Below, one piece after another: positions 53,944 to 62,992 of a stretch of DNA of 64,000 nt (its first letter is position 1; each line of letters begins with the position of its first letter). The DNA comes from Paenibacillus aestuarii (lineage in GTDB: Bacteria > Bacillota > Bacilli > Paenibacillales > NBRC-103111): NCBI RefSeq assembly GCF_027789125.1, contig NZ_JAQFVF010000014.1, positions 1-64,000 of the forward strand, read 5' to 3'. The notes beneath the pieces are model-generated. The model ran no database searches. It saw only the letters and a program-made list of their open reading frames with translations, and was not told the origin of the DNA. A program made the translations under genes and the position numbers.

Positions 53944-54206
53944 CGTTTCATTGTTCCCCCCTTACAACTCTTAGATAAGATTGTGCTAATTTGATTTTCC
54001 AAAAAGACAATTCTAAAACTAAATTAAATATACACACTGCAATCATTATGATAAAGAATACGACGTGAAAGGATTGTTGATGAAAATTATGATGTTTTTC
54101 CGTTCGTTGGCTTTATCTCTATCAGACGACAAAGAACGCTTATCCATAGTAATCCATCCAATTGGATTAGTTATAGACAAGCGTTGTAGTCAGCTAAAAC
54201 AATGCC

Positions 54207-55343
54207 TTAATTCTGCATCACAAAATCCTTATCAACCTTGACATTCTCATCGTCAAACACACGCAGGATTTCGTACTTCGTATTCCGCTGCGCTGGAATT
54301 TTGCCCGCCTGGCGGATAATGTCCAGCGTCGAGCCAATGTTGACCTTGTGCGTCGTGCCCGCGGCGGAGACGACGTTCTCTTCGATCATCGTGCTGCCGA
54401 AATCGTTGCAGCCGTAGCTAAGCGTCAGCTTGCCGACCTCAGGTCCCATCGTTACCCAGGAGGACTGGAAGTTCGGCACGTTGTCCAGCATGATGCGGCT
54501 GATTGCCAGCGTCTTCAAATATTCTTCAGGCGTAACCTTCTCAGCCTTCATGTTCGTATTGTCCGGTTGGAACGTCCATGGAATAAAGGCCAGGAAGCCC
54601 GGCGTGTTCAGCTTCTGCAGGATGACATCGTCCTGCGCATCGCGGATGCGAAGCATATGAAGCGCGCGCTCTTCCAAAGACTCGCCAAAACCGATAACCA
54701 TCGTACCGGTCGTATGCATACCGATCTTATGCGCCGTTTGCATCACGTCCATCCAATCGCGCCAAGAGCCTTTCAGCCTGCTGATTTTGCGTCTTGTACG
54801 GTCATCGAGAATCTCAGCGCCGCCGCCTGGCAAGGAATCCAGCCCTGCTTCATGCAGCTGACGAACAACTTCTTCCAAGGACAGTCCGTCGGATACATCC
54901 TTCATTTTCATAATCTCAGCTGGGGAGAACGAGTGCATCGTAATGTTAAAACGCTTTTTAATCTCGCGCAGCAAGTTCGTGTAATAGCTGAATGGCAAGT
55001 TCGGGTTCGTCCCGCCCTGCATAAGGATCTCTGTACCGTTCACATCAAGTGTCTCTTGAATTTTCTGGAAAATGGTTTCATCCGGAAGCACATAGCCTTC
55101 AGCGGAACCCGGTGCCCGGTAAAATGCGCAAAATCTGCAGTATACATCGCAAATATTGGTATAGTTAATATTACGTCCAATGACAAAAGTCGTAATCGGC
55201 TCGGGATGCCACTTTTGCATAATCCGGTTAGCCGTATCCCCGATCTTTTCTATTTGATCAGACTCGAACAGGGTGATGCATTCTTCCACATCGATTCGTC
55301 CGCCCGCCTGTGCTTTCGTTAAGATGCGATCAATCGGTTTCAC
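54207..55343 (-). CDS. mqnC: Cyclic dehypoxanthinyl futalosine synthase
   Basis: Radical SAM enzyme of the futalosine menaquinone route, 378 aa. The cluster motif is CDVYCRFCAF (CxxxCxxC); also seen are GTEILMQGGTNPNLP, LDSLPGGGAEIL and HTTGTMVIGFGES. GTG 55343 is preferred (GGAG 9 bases upstream) over the open frame to 55382. Alone here: mqnA, mqnB, mqnD and mqnE are not in the window. CofH/FbiC-like enzymes are related but the fit is to MqnC. Confidence 0.9.
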   Translation of the reverse strand: MKPIDRILTKAQAGGRIDVEECITLFESDQIEKIGDTANRIMQKWHPEPITTFVIGRNINYTNICDVYCRFCAFYRAPGSAEGYVLPDETIFQKIQETLDVNGTEILMQGGTNPNLPFSYYTNLLREIKKRFNITMHSFSPAEIMKMKDVSDGLSLEEVVRQLHEAGLDSLPGGGAEILDDRTRRKISRLKGSWRDWMDVMQTAHKIGMHTTGTMVIGFGESLEERALHMLRIRDAQDDVILQKLNTPGFLAFIPWTFQPDNTNMKAEKVTPEEYLKTLAISRIMLDNVPNFQSSWVTMGPEVGKLTLSYGCNDFGSTMIEENVVSAAGTTHKVNIGSTLDIIRQAGKIPAQRNTKYEILRVFDDENVKVDKDFVMQN

Positions 55344-55474
55344 ATCTACACACTCCTTTATATATGCTGTTACGGGAATCAAGCTTGTATCTTTTTATGT
55401 TAACATATTCGCTGGGCACCGTCACGGAAATTCCCTGTATTTTTCCAGCCAGAACAGGCATTTCACGAAAACGG

Positions 55475-55499
55475 CAAAAAAAGCAGCGAAACGCTGCTT
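55475..55499 (-). terminator. Terminator of the met operon
   Basis: AAGCAGCG-TTT-CGCTGCTT stem followed by TTTTTT on the minus strand, just after metC. Confidence 0.9.
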
Positions 55500-55519
55500 A
55501 TCTTTGACAAATTCTTGAA

Positions 55520-56692
55520 TCAGCCTCTAAGGGCTTGCTCCAAATCTTCAATAATATCTTCGATATCCTCCAAGCCAACCGAGTAACGGACAAGACCATC
55601 TGTAATGCCCCGCTGCAAGCGCACTTCTCTTGGCATCGCCGCATGTGACATCATCGCCGGATAGGACAAGATGCTCTCCACCGCGCCCAAGCTTACCGCA
55701 ACAAGCGGGATCCGCACGCGGCTCAATAGCTTTTTCGCCCGCTCGCCGGAGCCCACGTCAAAAGAAACAACAGCGCCATAGCCAAGCGACTGCTTCTCGT
55801 GAATTTCCCGGCCAGGATGGTTAGGCAGTCCCGGATAGTAGACGACATCGATGTCCGGTTGCTCAGAAAGCCACTGCGCCAGTCGGCGGGCGCCTTTCTC
55901 GGACATTTCCATCCGGGCTTGCAGGGTCTTCATCCCGCGGATCAACAGCCAGGAATCTTGAATGCCGAGCACGTTGCCCATCCCGTTCTGGATTTGCTTC
56001 ATCCGGCGGCCGAGGCTCGAATTGGCGACAACGGCGAGACCGGCGAGCACATCGCTGTGCCCTCCGAGGAATTTGGTTGCGCTATGCAGCACAATGTCGA
56101 TCCCCAGCTCAATGGGGCGCTGATGATACGGTGTCATGAACGTGTTGTCCAGCATCGTCAGCAAGTCATGCTCTTTGGCCCATGCAGCGATGGTGCCGAT
56201 ATCCGTAATTTTGAGTGTCGGATTGGACGGCGTCTCCAGAAATACGGCTTTCGTGTTCGGCTGCAGCGCCGCTTTGACATTGGCGAAATTAGTCATATCG
56301 ACGAAGGTTGATTCAACACCCATGCGATTCATAATCGTCGTCAGCAGGCGGTAGGTGCCGCCATAGACGTCTTCGGTGACGATGACATGGTCACCTTGCG
56401 ACAACATCATGAAAGCGGAGGAAATCGCCGCCATGCCGGAAGCAAAGGCAAAGCCGCGTTCCCCGCCTTCCAGCAGCGCGATGTAATCTTCCAGCGCCTG
56501 CCGGGTCGGATTGCCGGAGCGCGTGTAGTCATACTCCTGCGACGCTTCCAGATCCGCTTGGTGGAACGTCGACGCCTGGTACAGCGGTACACTGGATGCT
56601 CCGGTCGCCTCGTCGATTTCGCTGCCGAAATGAATCAGCTTCGTCGCGAACTTGCCGTGCGGTTTGCGCTTCTCCTCGTTCGGCGTGCTCAT
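55520..56692 (-). CDS. metC: Cystathionine beta-lyase
   Basis: 390 aa Cys/Met-metabolism PLP enzyme. Seen: YDYTRSGNPTRQALED, FASGMAAISSAF, PLP-lysine in HSATKFLGGHSDVLAG and C-terminal SLGAVESILSYPA. It follows metI by 4 bases if it starts at ATG 56692 (GGAGGTG 9 bases upstream). By gene order it should cleave cystathionine to homocysteine; a homocysteine gamma-lyase role cannot be excluded from sequence alone. Confidence 0.9.
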   Translation of the reverse strand: MSTPNEEKRKPHGKFATKLIHFGSEIDEATGASSVPLYQASTFHQADLEASQEYDYTRSGNPTRQALEDYIALLEGGERGFAFASGMAAISSAFMMLSQGDHVIVTEDVYGGTYRLLTTIMNRMGVESTFVDMTNFANVKAALQPNTKAVFLETPSNPTLKITDIGTIAAWAKEHDLLTMLDNTFMTPYHQRPIELGIDIVLHSATKFLGGHSDVLAGLAVVANSSLGRRMKQIQNGMGNVLGIQDSWLLIRGMKTLQARMEMSEKGARRLAQWLSEQPDIDVVYYPGLPNHPGREIHEKQSLGYGAVVSFDVGSGERAKKLLSRVRIPLVAVSLGAVESILSYPAMMSHAAMPREVRLQRGITDGLVRYSVGLEDIEDIIEDLEQALRG

Positions 56693-56696
56693 AGCC

Positions 56697-57860
56697 TTAA
56701 GCACCTCCTTCGAGTTCAGCCTGCGCCAGGCTAAGCGCGCGATCCAGATCGGCGATCAGATCGTCCACATGCTCGATGCCTACGGAAAAACGCAGCAAAC
56801 GGTCATCGACGCCAACTTTTTGGCGGATTTCAAGCGGAATATCCGCATGCGTCTGCACGGCTGGATACGTCATCAAGGACTCCACGCCGCCTAGGCTTTC
56901 AGCGAAAGCGATGAGCTGAATGTGGCGCAGAACCGGCTCAACCAGCCTAGCATCTTTCACCTTGAAGGAGAAAATGCCTGTATTGCCGCTGGATTGTCTA
57001 TTCTGCACGTCATGGCCAGGATGACTCTCCAGCGCCGGGTAGAACACTTCGGCGATCAGCGGATGCTTCAGCAGGAAGTTCGCGATCGCTGTAGCATTGT
57101 ATTGATGGCGCTCCATGCGCAGCGCGAGCGTCTTCATCCCCCGCATGAGCAGCCAACTGTCCTGCGGCCCCAGGACCGCGCCGATGGAGTTATGGAGAAT
57201 CGCCATCTGCTCGGAAAGCTCCTTGCCTTTGGTCACGATCAGTCCGGCAAGCACATCGTTATGGCCGCCAAGATATTTGGTGGCGCTGTGGATGACGATG
57301 TCGGCGCCCAGTTCGATCGGACGCTGCAGGAATGGCGTCAACAGCGTGTTGTCGACGATGGACAAGATGCCTTTTTTCCGGGCCCAAGTACAGACGAGCT
57401 CCAGATCCGTAATCATCATGAGCGGGTTCGTCGGCGTTTCGATCACAACCCCTTTGGTGTTAGGCTGATAAGCCGCCTCAAGACCGTCCAGATCGTTGGT
57501 ATCAACATATGTAGCCGTCACTCCAAAGCGCGACATAATTCTTTCCAGCAACCGATATGTACCGCCGTACAGATCCAAAGATACAATCAAGTGGTCGCCT
57601 TGGCTGAAATAAGCGAAAATCGTTTGCAGCGCCGCCATGCCGGAAGAGCAGGCAAAGCCTGCATCTCCAGACTCCAGCTCGGCAATCGCATCTTCGAGAA
57701 CTTTGCGCGTCGGGCTTTTGGTGCGGGCGTAATCAAATCCTGTGCTTTGTCCGAGCTTCGGATGGCGGAACGCTGTGGATTGGTAAACCGGGAAGCTGAC
57801 AGCACCGGTATCCGGGTCATTTTGAGATCCAATCTGGGCGAGACGACTTTCAATTTTCAT
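56697..57860 (-). CDS. metI: Cystathionine gamma-synthase / O-acetylhomoserine thiolyase
   Basis: 387 aa PLP enzyme close to Bacillus MetI: FDYARTKSPTRKVLEDAI, CSSGMAALQTIFAY, VIETPTNPLMMI and PLP-lysine HSATKYLGGHNDVLAG. It joins the activated homoserine made by MetA to cysteine (or sulfide). Second gene of metA-metI-metC, 35 bases after metA. Confidence 0.93.
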   Translation of the reverse strand: MKIESRLAQIGSQNDPDTGAVSFPVYQSTAFRHPKLGQSTGFDYARTKSPTRKVLEDAIAELESGDAGFACSSGMAALQTIFAYFSQGDHLIVSLDLYGGTYRLLERIMSRFGVTATYVDTNDLDGLEAAYQPNTKGVVIETPTNPLMMITDLELVCTWARKKGILSIVDNTLLTPFLQRPIELGADIVIHSATKYLGGHNDVLAGLIVTKGKELSEQMAILHNSIGAVLGPQDSWLLMRGMKTLALRMERHQYNATAIANFLLKHPLIAEVFYPALESHPGHDVQNRQSSGNTGIFSFKVKDARLVEPVLRHIQLIAFAESLGGVESLMTYPAVQTHADIPLEIRQKVGVDDRLLRFSVGIEHVDDLIADLDRALSLAQAELEGGA

Positions 57861-57895
57861 GAATCATTGTCCTCCTTCAAAGGGTTCAGGTGCGA

Positions 57896-58837
57896 TTAGA
57901 GTTGAGCGCTTGCCAGGCTTTTGTTGACATCATTCAGATCGAACGGTGTTTCTTGGTATACATAATAGTTCAGCCAGTTCGAGAACAGCAGGTTGGCATG
58001 TGCCCTCCATATATTATAAGGCTGTCTGGTCGGATCATTGTTCGGATAGTAGTTTTTGGGTACGGCGATCTCCAACCCTTTATTGACATCGCGGTCATAT
58101 TCCCATTTTAACGAGTTCGCATCATATTCAGAATGGCCTGTAACGAAGATGTGCTTGCCGTCGCGAGTGGCGGCGATGTACACACCGGCTTCCTCAGATT
58201 CGGACAAAATCTCCAAGTCCGGACATCGCTCGATATCTTCACGGCGCACTTCGGTATGGCGGGATTGCGGCACATAAAAGACTTCGTCAAAGCCGCGCAG
58301 CAGCTTCGTATTCGGTGTGCTTACCACGTGCGGGAATACGCCGAACATTTTTTGGTCGAGACCATATTTCGGCACTCCAAAGTGATGGTACAGCCCTGCC
58401 TGAGCCGCCCAGCAGATGTGGAGGGTCGAGGTGACATTGTCTTTGCTCCAATCCAGGATCCGTTTCAGCTCTTCCCAGTAGTTGACATCTTCAAAATCCA
58501 TCTGCTCCACTGGCGCGCCCGTAATAATCATGCCATCGAGCTTCTCGTCTTTAATATCTTCGAACGTTTTATAGAATGTATCCAAATGCTCGGTGGATGT
58601 GTTCTTGGACGTATGCGTCTTAGGATGAAGCAGCACAAATTCCACTTGCAGCGGCGTATTTCCGATAAGGCGAAGCAATTGCGTCTCTGTCGTCTCTTTC
58701 GTCGGCATTAAGTTGAGCAAAGCAATGCGAAGTGGACGAATATCCTGGTGATACGCGACAGATTCATCCATCGTGAAAATGTTCTCTTGATTTAAAATTT
58801 CTTTAGCTGGCAAGTTGTCAGGAATCTTGATCGGCAT
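57896..58837 (-). CDS. metAA: Homoserine O-acetyltransferase, MetA family
   Basis: 313 aa from ATG 58837 (AAAGGAG upstream; open frame to 58909 overlaps the riboswitch). Catalytic residues fall at canonical numbers: Cys142 in [10 protein letters not shown], and His235 and Glu237 in GHSEYD. Residue 111 is Glu ([10 protein letters not shown]). Glu at 111 marks acetyl-CoA use in Bacillus MetA, while Gly marks succinyl-CoA use in E. coli, so this is called an acetyltransferase. First gene of the S-box met operon. Confidence 0.93.
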   Translation of the reverse strand: MPIKIPDNLPAKEILNQENIFTMDESVAYHQDIRPLRIALLNLMPTKETTETQLLRLIGNTPLQVEFVLLHPKTHTSKNTSTEHLDTFYKTFEDIKDEKLDGMIITGAPVEQMDFEDVNYWEELKRILDWSKDNVTSTLHICWAAQAGLYHHFGVPKYGLDQKMFGVFPHVVSTPNTKLLRGFDEVFYVPQSRHTEVRREDIERCPDLEILSESEEAGVYIAATRDGKHIFVTGHSEYDANSLKWEYDRDVNKGLEIAVPKNYYPNNDPTRQPYNIWRAHANLLFSNWLNYYVYQETPFDLNDVNKSLASAQL

Positions 58838-58874
58838 CCTGTTCACTCCTTTATTCGAAATGGTGGCTAAATGC

Positions 58875-58908
58875 AAAAATGACCTCCTCTGGAAAACAGA
58901 GCAGGTCA
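58875..58908 (-). terminator. Riboswitch-controlled terminator before metA
   Basis: TGACCTGCTCTG...CAGAGGAGGTCA stem (12 bp, one mismatch) and TTTTT on the minus strand, between the SAM aptamer and metA. Confidence 0.9.
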
Positions 58909-58933
58909 TAGAAATTCAAAGATATGTCCTTAC

Positions 58934-59060
58934 TCTTATCTCTCAGATTCCGCTTACACAGCGTCTCCGCAAGAATTAGCACCGTGCAAATCTTTGTCTC
59001 CAAAGTTTGTCGGTTGCCGGGTATCATCGGGCCAGTCCCTCCACCTACTCTTGATAAGAA
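58934..59060 (-). ncRNA. SAM-I (S-box) riboswitch
   Basis: Minus strand: CTTATCAAGAGTAGGTGGAGGGACTGGCCC, GATGATACCCGGCAACC, GGTGCTAATTC and closing CTGAGAGATAAG are the S-box consensus blocks in order. SAM binding should favour the downstream terminator and shut off metA-metI-metC. Confidence 0.97.
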
Positions 59061-59083
59061 AGTCAACGTATTCAGTTAAACTT

Positions 59084-59113
59084 ATCATAATGGGTCGGAT
59101 CCGCTATTGTCAA
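59084..59113 (-). promoter_or_regulatory. met operon promoter
   Basis: TTGACA (59108-59113), 18-base spacer, TATGAT (59084-59089), minus strand, about 25 bases before the aptamer. Confidence 0.78.
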
Positions 59114-59192
59114 GAACTTTGCGCGACGAAAAAAGCTCCACAAGAAACGGTATATTTGCACCAATCCAAACGGTGCGCCAGCACATACCTTA

Positions 59193-59372
59193 CTAGATTC
59201 CAAGTGGGAAGGCTGCTGTGACCATTGGCGATTCATCCCCGAAGACAGCCGGCACCGGCACACCTTCCGAGGGAATACAACAACGGCTGACAACCATCGC
59301 CATTCTTACTCCGGCCGCACGGGCCTCAATATCGGCTTCGAACCGAATCAACGTAAAAAGGTAATGATGCAT
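59193..59372 (-). CDS. Possible small protein, 59 aa
   Basis: ATG 59372 with a weak AGGG 6 bases upstream; stop at 59193. The sequence (MHHYLFTLIRFEADIEARAAG at the start) has plausible codon choice and an N-terminal amphipathic part. No family recognised. It lies 30 bases after the 36-residue ORF, so the two could be cotranscribed. It may equally be chance: treat as tentative. Confidence 0.3.
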   Translation of the reverse strand: MHHYLFTLIRFEADIEARAAGVRMAMVVSRCCIPSEGVPVPAVFGDESPMVTAAFPLGI

Positions 59373-59401
59373 GAAAGTCCCTACAAGCCCGTTAGGTATT
59401 C

Positions 59402-59512
59402 CTAGCGGGCTCTTCTTTTTCGACGGTGATAAATCAGCCAACCCATTGCAGCAATCGCGATCACACACGGTATGCCCAAAACTAAGAAATAGCCTAAGTG
59501 AACCAGATCCAA
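59402..59512 (-). CDS. 36-residue single-pass membrane peptide
   Basis: TTG 59512 follows AAGGAGGG at 7-base spacing. It begins MDLVHLGYFLVLGIPCVIA, has one membrane segment, and ends in a basic tail (YHRRKRRAR), giving an inside-facing C-terminus. Its stop codon lies in a hairpin (AGCCCGTTAGG / CCTAGCGGGCT). No family recognised. Confidence 0.5.
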   Translation of the reverse strand: MDLVHLGYFLVLGIPCVIAIAAMGWLIYHRRKRRAR

Positions 59513-59877
59513 TGCAATCCCTCCTTAGCGGTTGATAGGACGATTAACATTAGGTTGAATCAAAATCGTTTAATTATGTATGCACTCGTCCTTAGCATTC
59601 CGATTTTTGCCCATTTGCATGCGTCAGGAGGAGGGAAATGATAGCTGTAAACCGGACTCTAGAGGTGTTTCGGCGGAAGTTAGCCTCCTCAATAAAATGG
59701 GTGAATTCGAACTAGGCCTTTGAGAGTAAAATTTCTATAACTGTATACGATATGATAAAATAGATACAAGTTGTATCAATTAACCATAATTTCTACAAAT
59801 TGCGCATAGGAGGGAAGAAGTTTAAAAATCGTGCAGCCGTAAAATACTATATTTAACCAAAGAAAAGAGGATGTATG
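59513..59877. other. Intergenic region without a clear gene
   Basis: Contains a 25-codon ORF with a good AGGAGG at 59638-59715 that I do not accept as a gene, and an AGGAGG...CCTCCT inverted pair around it. AT-rich sequence from about 59720 to 59870 probably holds the promoter of the next gene, but no clear -35/-10 pair stands out. Confidence 0.5.
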
Positions 59878-60099
59878 ATGTCCAATTCAAAAGCTTTCGA
59901 TGCTTTTATCACGCTTAACCGCTACTTTGCCCTGATCCAGACCAGTAAACCTACGCGCCAACAAGCCGATGAAGCCGTTCGCAGCCTGTGCCAACTCTAC
60001 GGTGTCTCCAATGAACAGGAATTGCTCATGCAAAACGATTCGACAATCATTCAAGCTTACACAGAACTCAAAGCCAAAATCATGAAAGATGCGATTTAA
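59878..60099 (+). CDS. Hypothetical protein, 73 aa
   Basis: ATG 59878 is 7 bases after AGAGG; ATG 59875 is too close. Small, soluble, helical, without signal peptide: begins MSNSKAFDAFITLNRYFALI and ends ELKAKIMKDAI. No family recognised. Codon use matches the neighbours. Followed by about 300 bases before corA, with its own promoter there, so probably monocistronic. Confidence 0.6.
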   Translation: MSNSKAFDAFITLNRYFALIQTSKPTRQQADEAVRSLCQLYGVSNEQELLMQNDSTIIQAYTELKAKIMKDAI

Positions 60100-60407
60100 T
60101 ATTCAGTAAATTCTGACTCAAATTGGCACCTGCCAAGCCTTTTTTCCATACATTATGCTAATGGCCCTAGACACCTGAAAATCTATACTTTATTGCTTGA
60201 AACAAGGAAATTGAAGGGTTATACTAGACAAGTATTCGACACGGACGGAAAAGGGGGGCATACGTATGGACGGAGACCCGAGGAGTAGAAGCTATATAAT
60301 TAACAAACAATTTCATATGGCGGGAATGCAGTCGGTTCTCCTTCCATCCGTTGCCTTTTTACGTGCGGAGGGTTAGCTGACTGATTCCATTCGAAGGGGT
60401 GGATCAG
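60100..60407. other. corA upstream region with long leader
   Basis: No gene. It holds the corA promoter and a leader of about 175 bases. The leader contains two GGACGGA copies (60242-60249 and 60268-60275), a complementary CCATCCGT, and a T-run after GGCGGGAA...TTCCATCCGTTGCC (60319-60360). This looks like an attenuator or unknown riboswitch. It does not match the M-box consensus that I know. Confidence 0.5.
60197..60225 (+). promoter_or_regulatory. corA promoter
   Basis: TTGAAA (60197-60202), 17-base spacer, TATACT (60220-60225). Confidence 0.7.
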
Positions 60408-61346
60408 ATGAAAACACGATGGGTACAAGACGGCGTATTTACTTTGATTGAGGATGTGACCGTCGCGCTAACACCTCCGGAGAGCGGCTTCTACTGGATT
60501 GACGCAGGGATTGAGGATTTGGAAATCCTTCAGCCCTTGTTTCACTTGCACGATTTGGCCGTGGAGGATTGCTTAAGTGAAGAAGAGCAGCGTCCAAAGA
60601 TTGAAATTTATGACTCGCACTATTTTATTGTTATTAACAGTATTCGTTTTGATGATGAAGAAATTTTCCTTCGTGCGCTTAATTTATTTTTAGGCAAACA
60701 CTTTATTATAACGGTTACCCGGCAAAAAATTAATGAACTTCGCGCACTGAAACCATTCCTTTGGGAAGAAGAAGTCAACACCGCCGATCGGTTCCTCTAT
60801 CACCTGGTCGATCTTGTCGTCGATAACTACGTTGCGGTCGGTGACCGAATCGAAGCCAAGATTGAGAAGCTGGAAGAAGATATTCTGATGGCAACGAAGA
60901 AGACACATTTGAATGAGATTATCGGGTTGCGTTCGGAAGTATTATGGCTCAAAAAAGTGCTCGTTCCACAGCGCGATGTGATCGGAACGCTCGGCAAAAA
61001 AGACCTTCGGCTGATTGACCATCAGCTGCAAAAGTATTTTGGCGACATCTATGAGAATGCCGTCAAAATCGTCGATACGTTCGATACGCTCCGCGATCTG
61101 ATGGGCAACTTACGAGAAGCTTATCAGTCCAGCGTTGCGAACCGGGCGAACGAAATCATGCGCGTCTTTACTGCATTGACCACAATCTTCATGCCACTCA
61201 CATTTATCACCGGTGTTTTCGGAATGAATTTTGACGACATTCTCGGTTTTATTCATTATCCGCATGGCGATGAAATCATGTTAGTCATTATGTTTTTACT
61301 GGGGCTGGGGATGTACGTCTTCTTCCGGAAAAAAGAATGGCTATAA
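60408..61346 (+). CDS. corA: CorA family magnesium/metal transporter
   Basis: 312 aa. Large cytoplasmic N-terminal domain with a long stalk helix, then two C-terminal membrane segments. The GMN signature VFGMNF follows TM1 (FTALTTIFMPLTFITG), and the protein ends in a basic KKEWL. Homopentameric channel for Mg2+ (Co2+ and Ni2+ in some members). ATG 60408 is chosen for AGGGG at 8-base spacing; in-frame GTG 60399 abuts the ribosome site. A long leader precedes it. Confidence 0.94.
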   Translation: MKTRWVQDGVFTLIEDVTVALTPPESGFYWIDAGIEDLEILQPLFHLHDLAVEDCLSEEEQRPKIEIYDSHYFIVINSIRFDDEEIFLRALNLFLGKHFIITVTRQKINELRALKPFLWEEEVNTADRFLYHLVDLVVDNYVAVGDRIEAKIEKLEEDILMATKKTHLNEIIGLRSEVLWLKKVLVPQRDVIGTLGKKDLRLIDHQLQKYFGDIYENAVKIVDTFDTLRDLMGNLREAYQSSVANRANEIMRVFTALTTIFMPLTFITGVFGMNFDDILGFIHYPHGDEIMLVIMFLLGLGMYVFFRKKEWL

Positions 61347-61352
61347 GGATAA

Positions 61353-61406
61353 GAAAGGGGCTTTCCTAGCGGCAACATGCAGTTTGCCGAATGGAGAGCC
61401 CCTTTC
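61353..61406. terminator. Probable bidirectional terminator between corA and tyrS
   Basis: GAAAGGGGCTTTCC (61353-61366) pairs with GGAGAGCCCCTTTC (61393-61406); T-runs are short on both sides. Confidence 0.6.
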
Positions 61407-61410
61407 GTCG

Positions 61411-62670
61411 TTATATAAGCTCGATCCGCGCGAATTTACGACGGCCCACCTGCACGATATCGCCGCTTTGCGGCTTGAAGGAAGCGTGAATGTCGGTCAT
61501 TTTGTCCGAATTGATGCGCACTGCGCCTTGTTCGATACTGCGTCTGGCCTCCGAGTTCGAGCCTTGCAAACGAAGCGCCACAAGCATCTGGATAAGCGAA
61601 ATCCCGCCGTCCGTCAGCTCTTCGGACGGAAGCTGGACCGTTTCGATCTCATCCGGCAGCTCCCGCTTCTGGAACACAGCGATAAATTGCTGCTCCGCCT
61701 CATGAGCCGCTTGCTCACCGTGGAACATGCGGACATACGCTTTGGCTAGCTGCATTTTCGCATCCCGCGGGTGCACGCTTCCTACCTTCAGCCCCTGCCC
61801 CAGCTGCTGCAATTCCTCATTACTGATTGACGTTGTCAGCTCAAAGTATTTCAGCATCAGATGATCGGGAATGGACATCGTTTTGCCGTAGATTTCACTT
61901 GGCAACTCGTCAATTCCGATGTAATTACCCAGGCTCTTGCTCATCTTCTGCACGCCGTCCAACCCCTCCAGCAGCGGCATCAGGATGGCGACCTGCCCAT
62001 CTTCACTGCCGTAGGCGCCTTGGAGCGTGCGCCCCATTAAAATGTTGAACGTTTGATCCGTTCCACCTAATTCGATATCCGTCTCCAGGGAGACGGAATC
62101 ATAAGCTTGCATCAGCGGGTAAAAAAATTCGTGCAGATGAATCGGCAAATTGCCGGCATAACGCTTGGCAAAATCATCCCGCTCCAACAAGCGTGCAACG
62201 GTTACTTTGCCTGCCAGCTTGAGCACGTCGTCGAACTTAAGCTCCCCGAGCCATGCGGAATTGTAGTAGAAGGTCGTCCTCGCCGGATCCAAAATTTTGT
62301 ACAGCTGCGTCTGGTACGTCAGCCCATTTCGCTTCACATCTTCTTCCGTCAGCTGCTTGCGCGTCTCGGACTTTCCAGTAGGGTCACCGATCCGTCCCGT
62401 GAAGTCACCGATAATGAGCTGAACTTCGTGGCCCAAATCCTGGAACTGGCGCAGCTTCTGCAGAACTACCGTATGCCCGATATGAATATCCGGCGCTGAA
62501 GGATCCAAGCCGAGCTTAACTTTCAGCGGTCGGCCGTGGATGACGGAATGACGGATTTTCGCAATAAGCGCCTCTTCAGGAACAATTTGGGCGATGCCGC
62601 GGCGAACGATCTGATACTGGCGTGCTACCTCCAATTCCTGTTTTTTGGTTAGCTGTTCTCCTGTTTGCAT
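61411..62670 (-). CDS. tyrS: Tyrosine--tRNA ligase
   Basis: 419 aa class I synthetase. Seen: GLDPSAPDIHIGHTVVLQKL (HIGH motif), KMSKSLGNYIG (KMSKS), and a C-terminal S4 RNA-binding domain (LIQMLVALRLQGSNSEARRSI). It charges tRNA-Tyr. Preceded by a T-box leader. GAGG precedes ATG 62670. Confidence 0.96.
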   Translation of the reverse strand: MQTGEQLTKKQELEVARQYQIVRRGIAQIVPEEALIAKIRHSVIHGRPLKVKLGLDPSAPDIHIGHTVVLQKLRQFQDLGHEVQLIIGDFTGRIGDPTGKSETRKQLTEEDVKRNGLTYQTQLYKILDPARTTFYYNSAWLGELKFDDVLKLAGKVTVARLLERDDFAKRYAGNLPIHLHEFFYPLMQAYDSVSLETDIELGGTDQTFNILMGRTLQGAYGSEDGQVAILMPLLEGLDGVQKMSKSLGNYIGIDELPSEIYGKTMSIPDHLMLKYFELTTSISNEELQQLGQGLKVGSVHPRDAKMQLAKAYVRMFHGEQAAHEAEQQFIAVFQKRELPDEIETVQLPSEELTDGGISLIQMLVALRLQGSNSEARRSIEQGAVRINSDKMTDIHASFKPQSGDIVQVGRRKFARIELI

Positions 62671-62696
62671 GCCAAACTCCTCCTTGTTCTCTGAAT

Positions 62697-62985
62697 ATAA
62701 AAAAAGACAACCCTCTCATCCCCAAAGGGACGAGAATGTTGTCTCGCGGTACCACCCTAATTAAAGAGGCATTGCTCCTCTTTCACTCTAGTTGAATAAC
62801 GGCATGCTGATGCCGGGTAAAAGCTACTAATGCCGTGCACGGCACGTTCCCTCTTCCTGCTCGGGACTGTAATTCGGAGCAACGCTTGCGCCGGTTCGCA
62901 GCTTCCACCGGCTCTCTGATGCAGCGGCCTTCCTCCTACTCGGGCACAAGCCCATATCCGTCATCGCTTTAGCTGATATTTAAAT
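62697..62985 (-). ncRNA. T-box leader of tyrS
   Basis: Minus strand. T-box sequence AGGGTGGTACCGCG (62745-62758) is followed by the terminator AGACAACATTCTCGTCCC...GGGGATGAGAGGGTTGTCT and seven T (62697-62744). Stem I lies upstream with a candidate Tyr specifier UAC at 62869-62871 (GAATTACAG). Uncharged tRNA-Tyr should induce tyrS. Confidence 0.93.
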
Positions 62986-62992
62986 TGTGTAC

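Noticed and set aside
54080..54241. 53-codon plus-strand ORF with AAAGGA upstream
   Set aside because: It overlaps the 3' end of mqnC and sits on a large imperfect hairpin that more likely ends mqnC transcription. The composition is not convincing.
59373..59468. Extension of the 59-aa ORF to 91 aa
   Set aside because: The extra N-terminus overlaps the 36-aa gene and has no ribosome site.
59638..59715. 25-codon plus-strand ORF with AGGAGG
   Set aside because: Too short and without recognisable features; the ribosome-site-like sequence is part of an AGGAGG...CCTCCT inverted pair, which may be chance.
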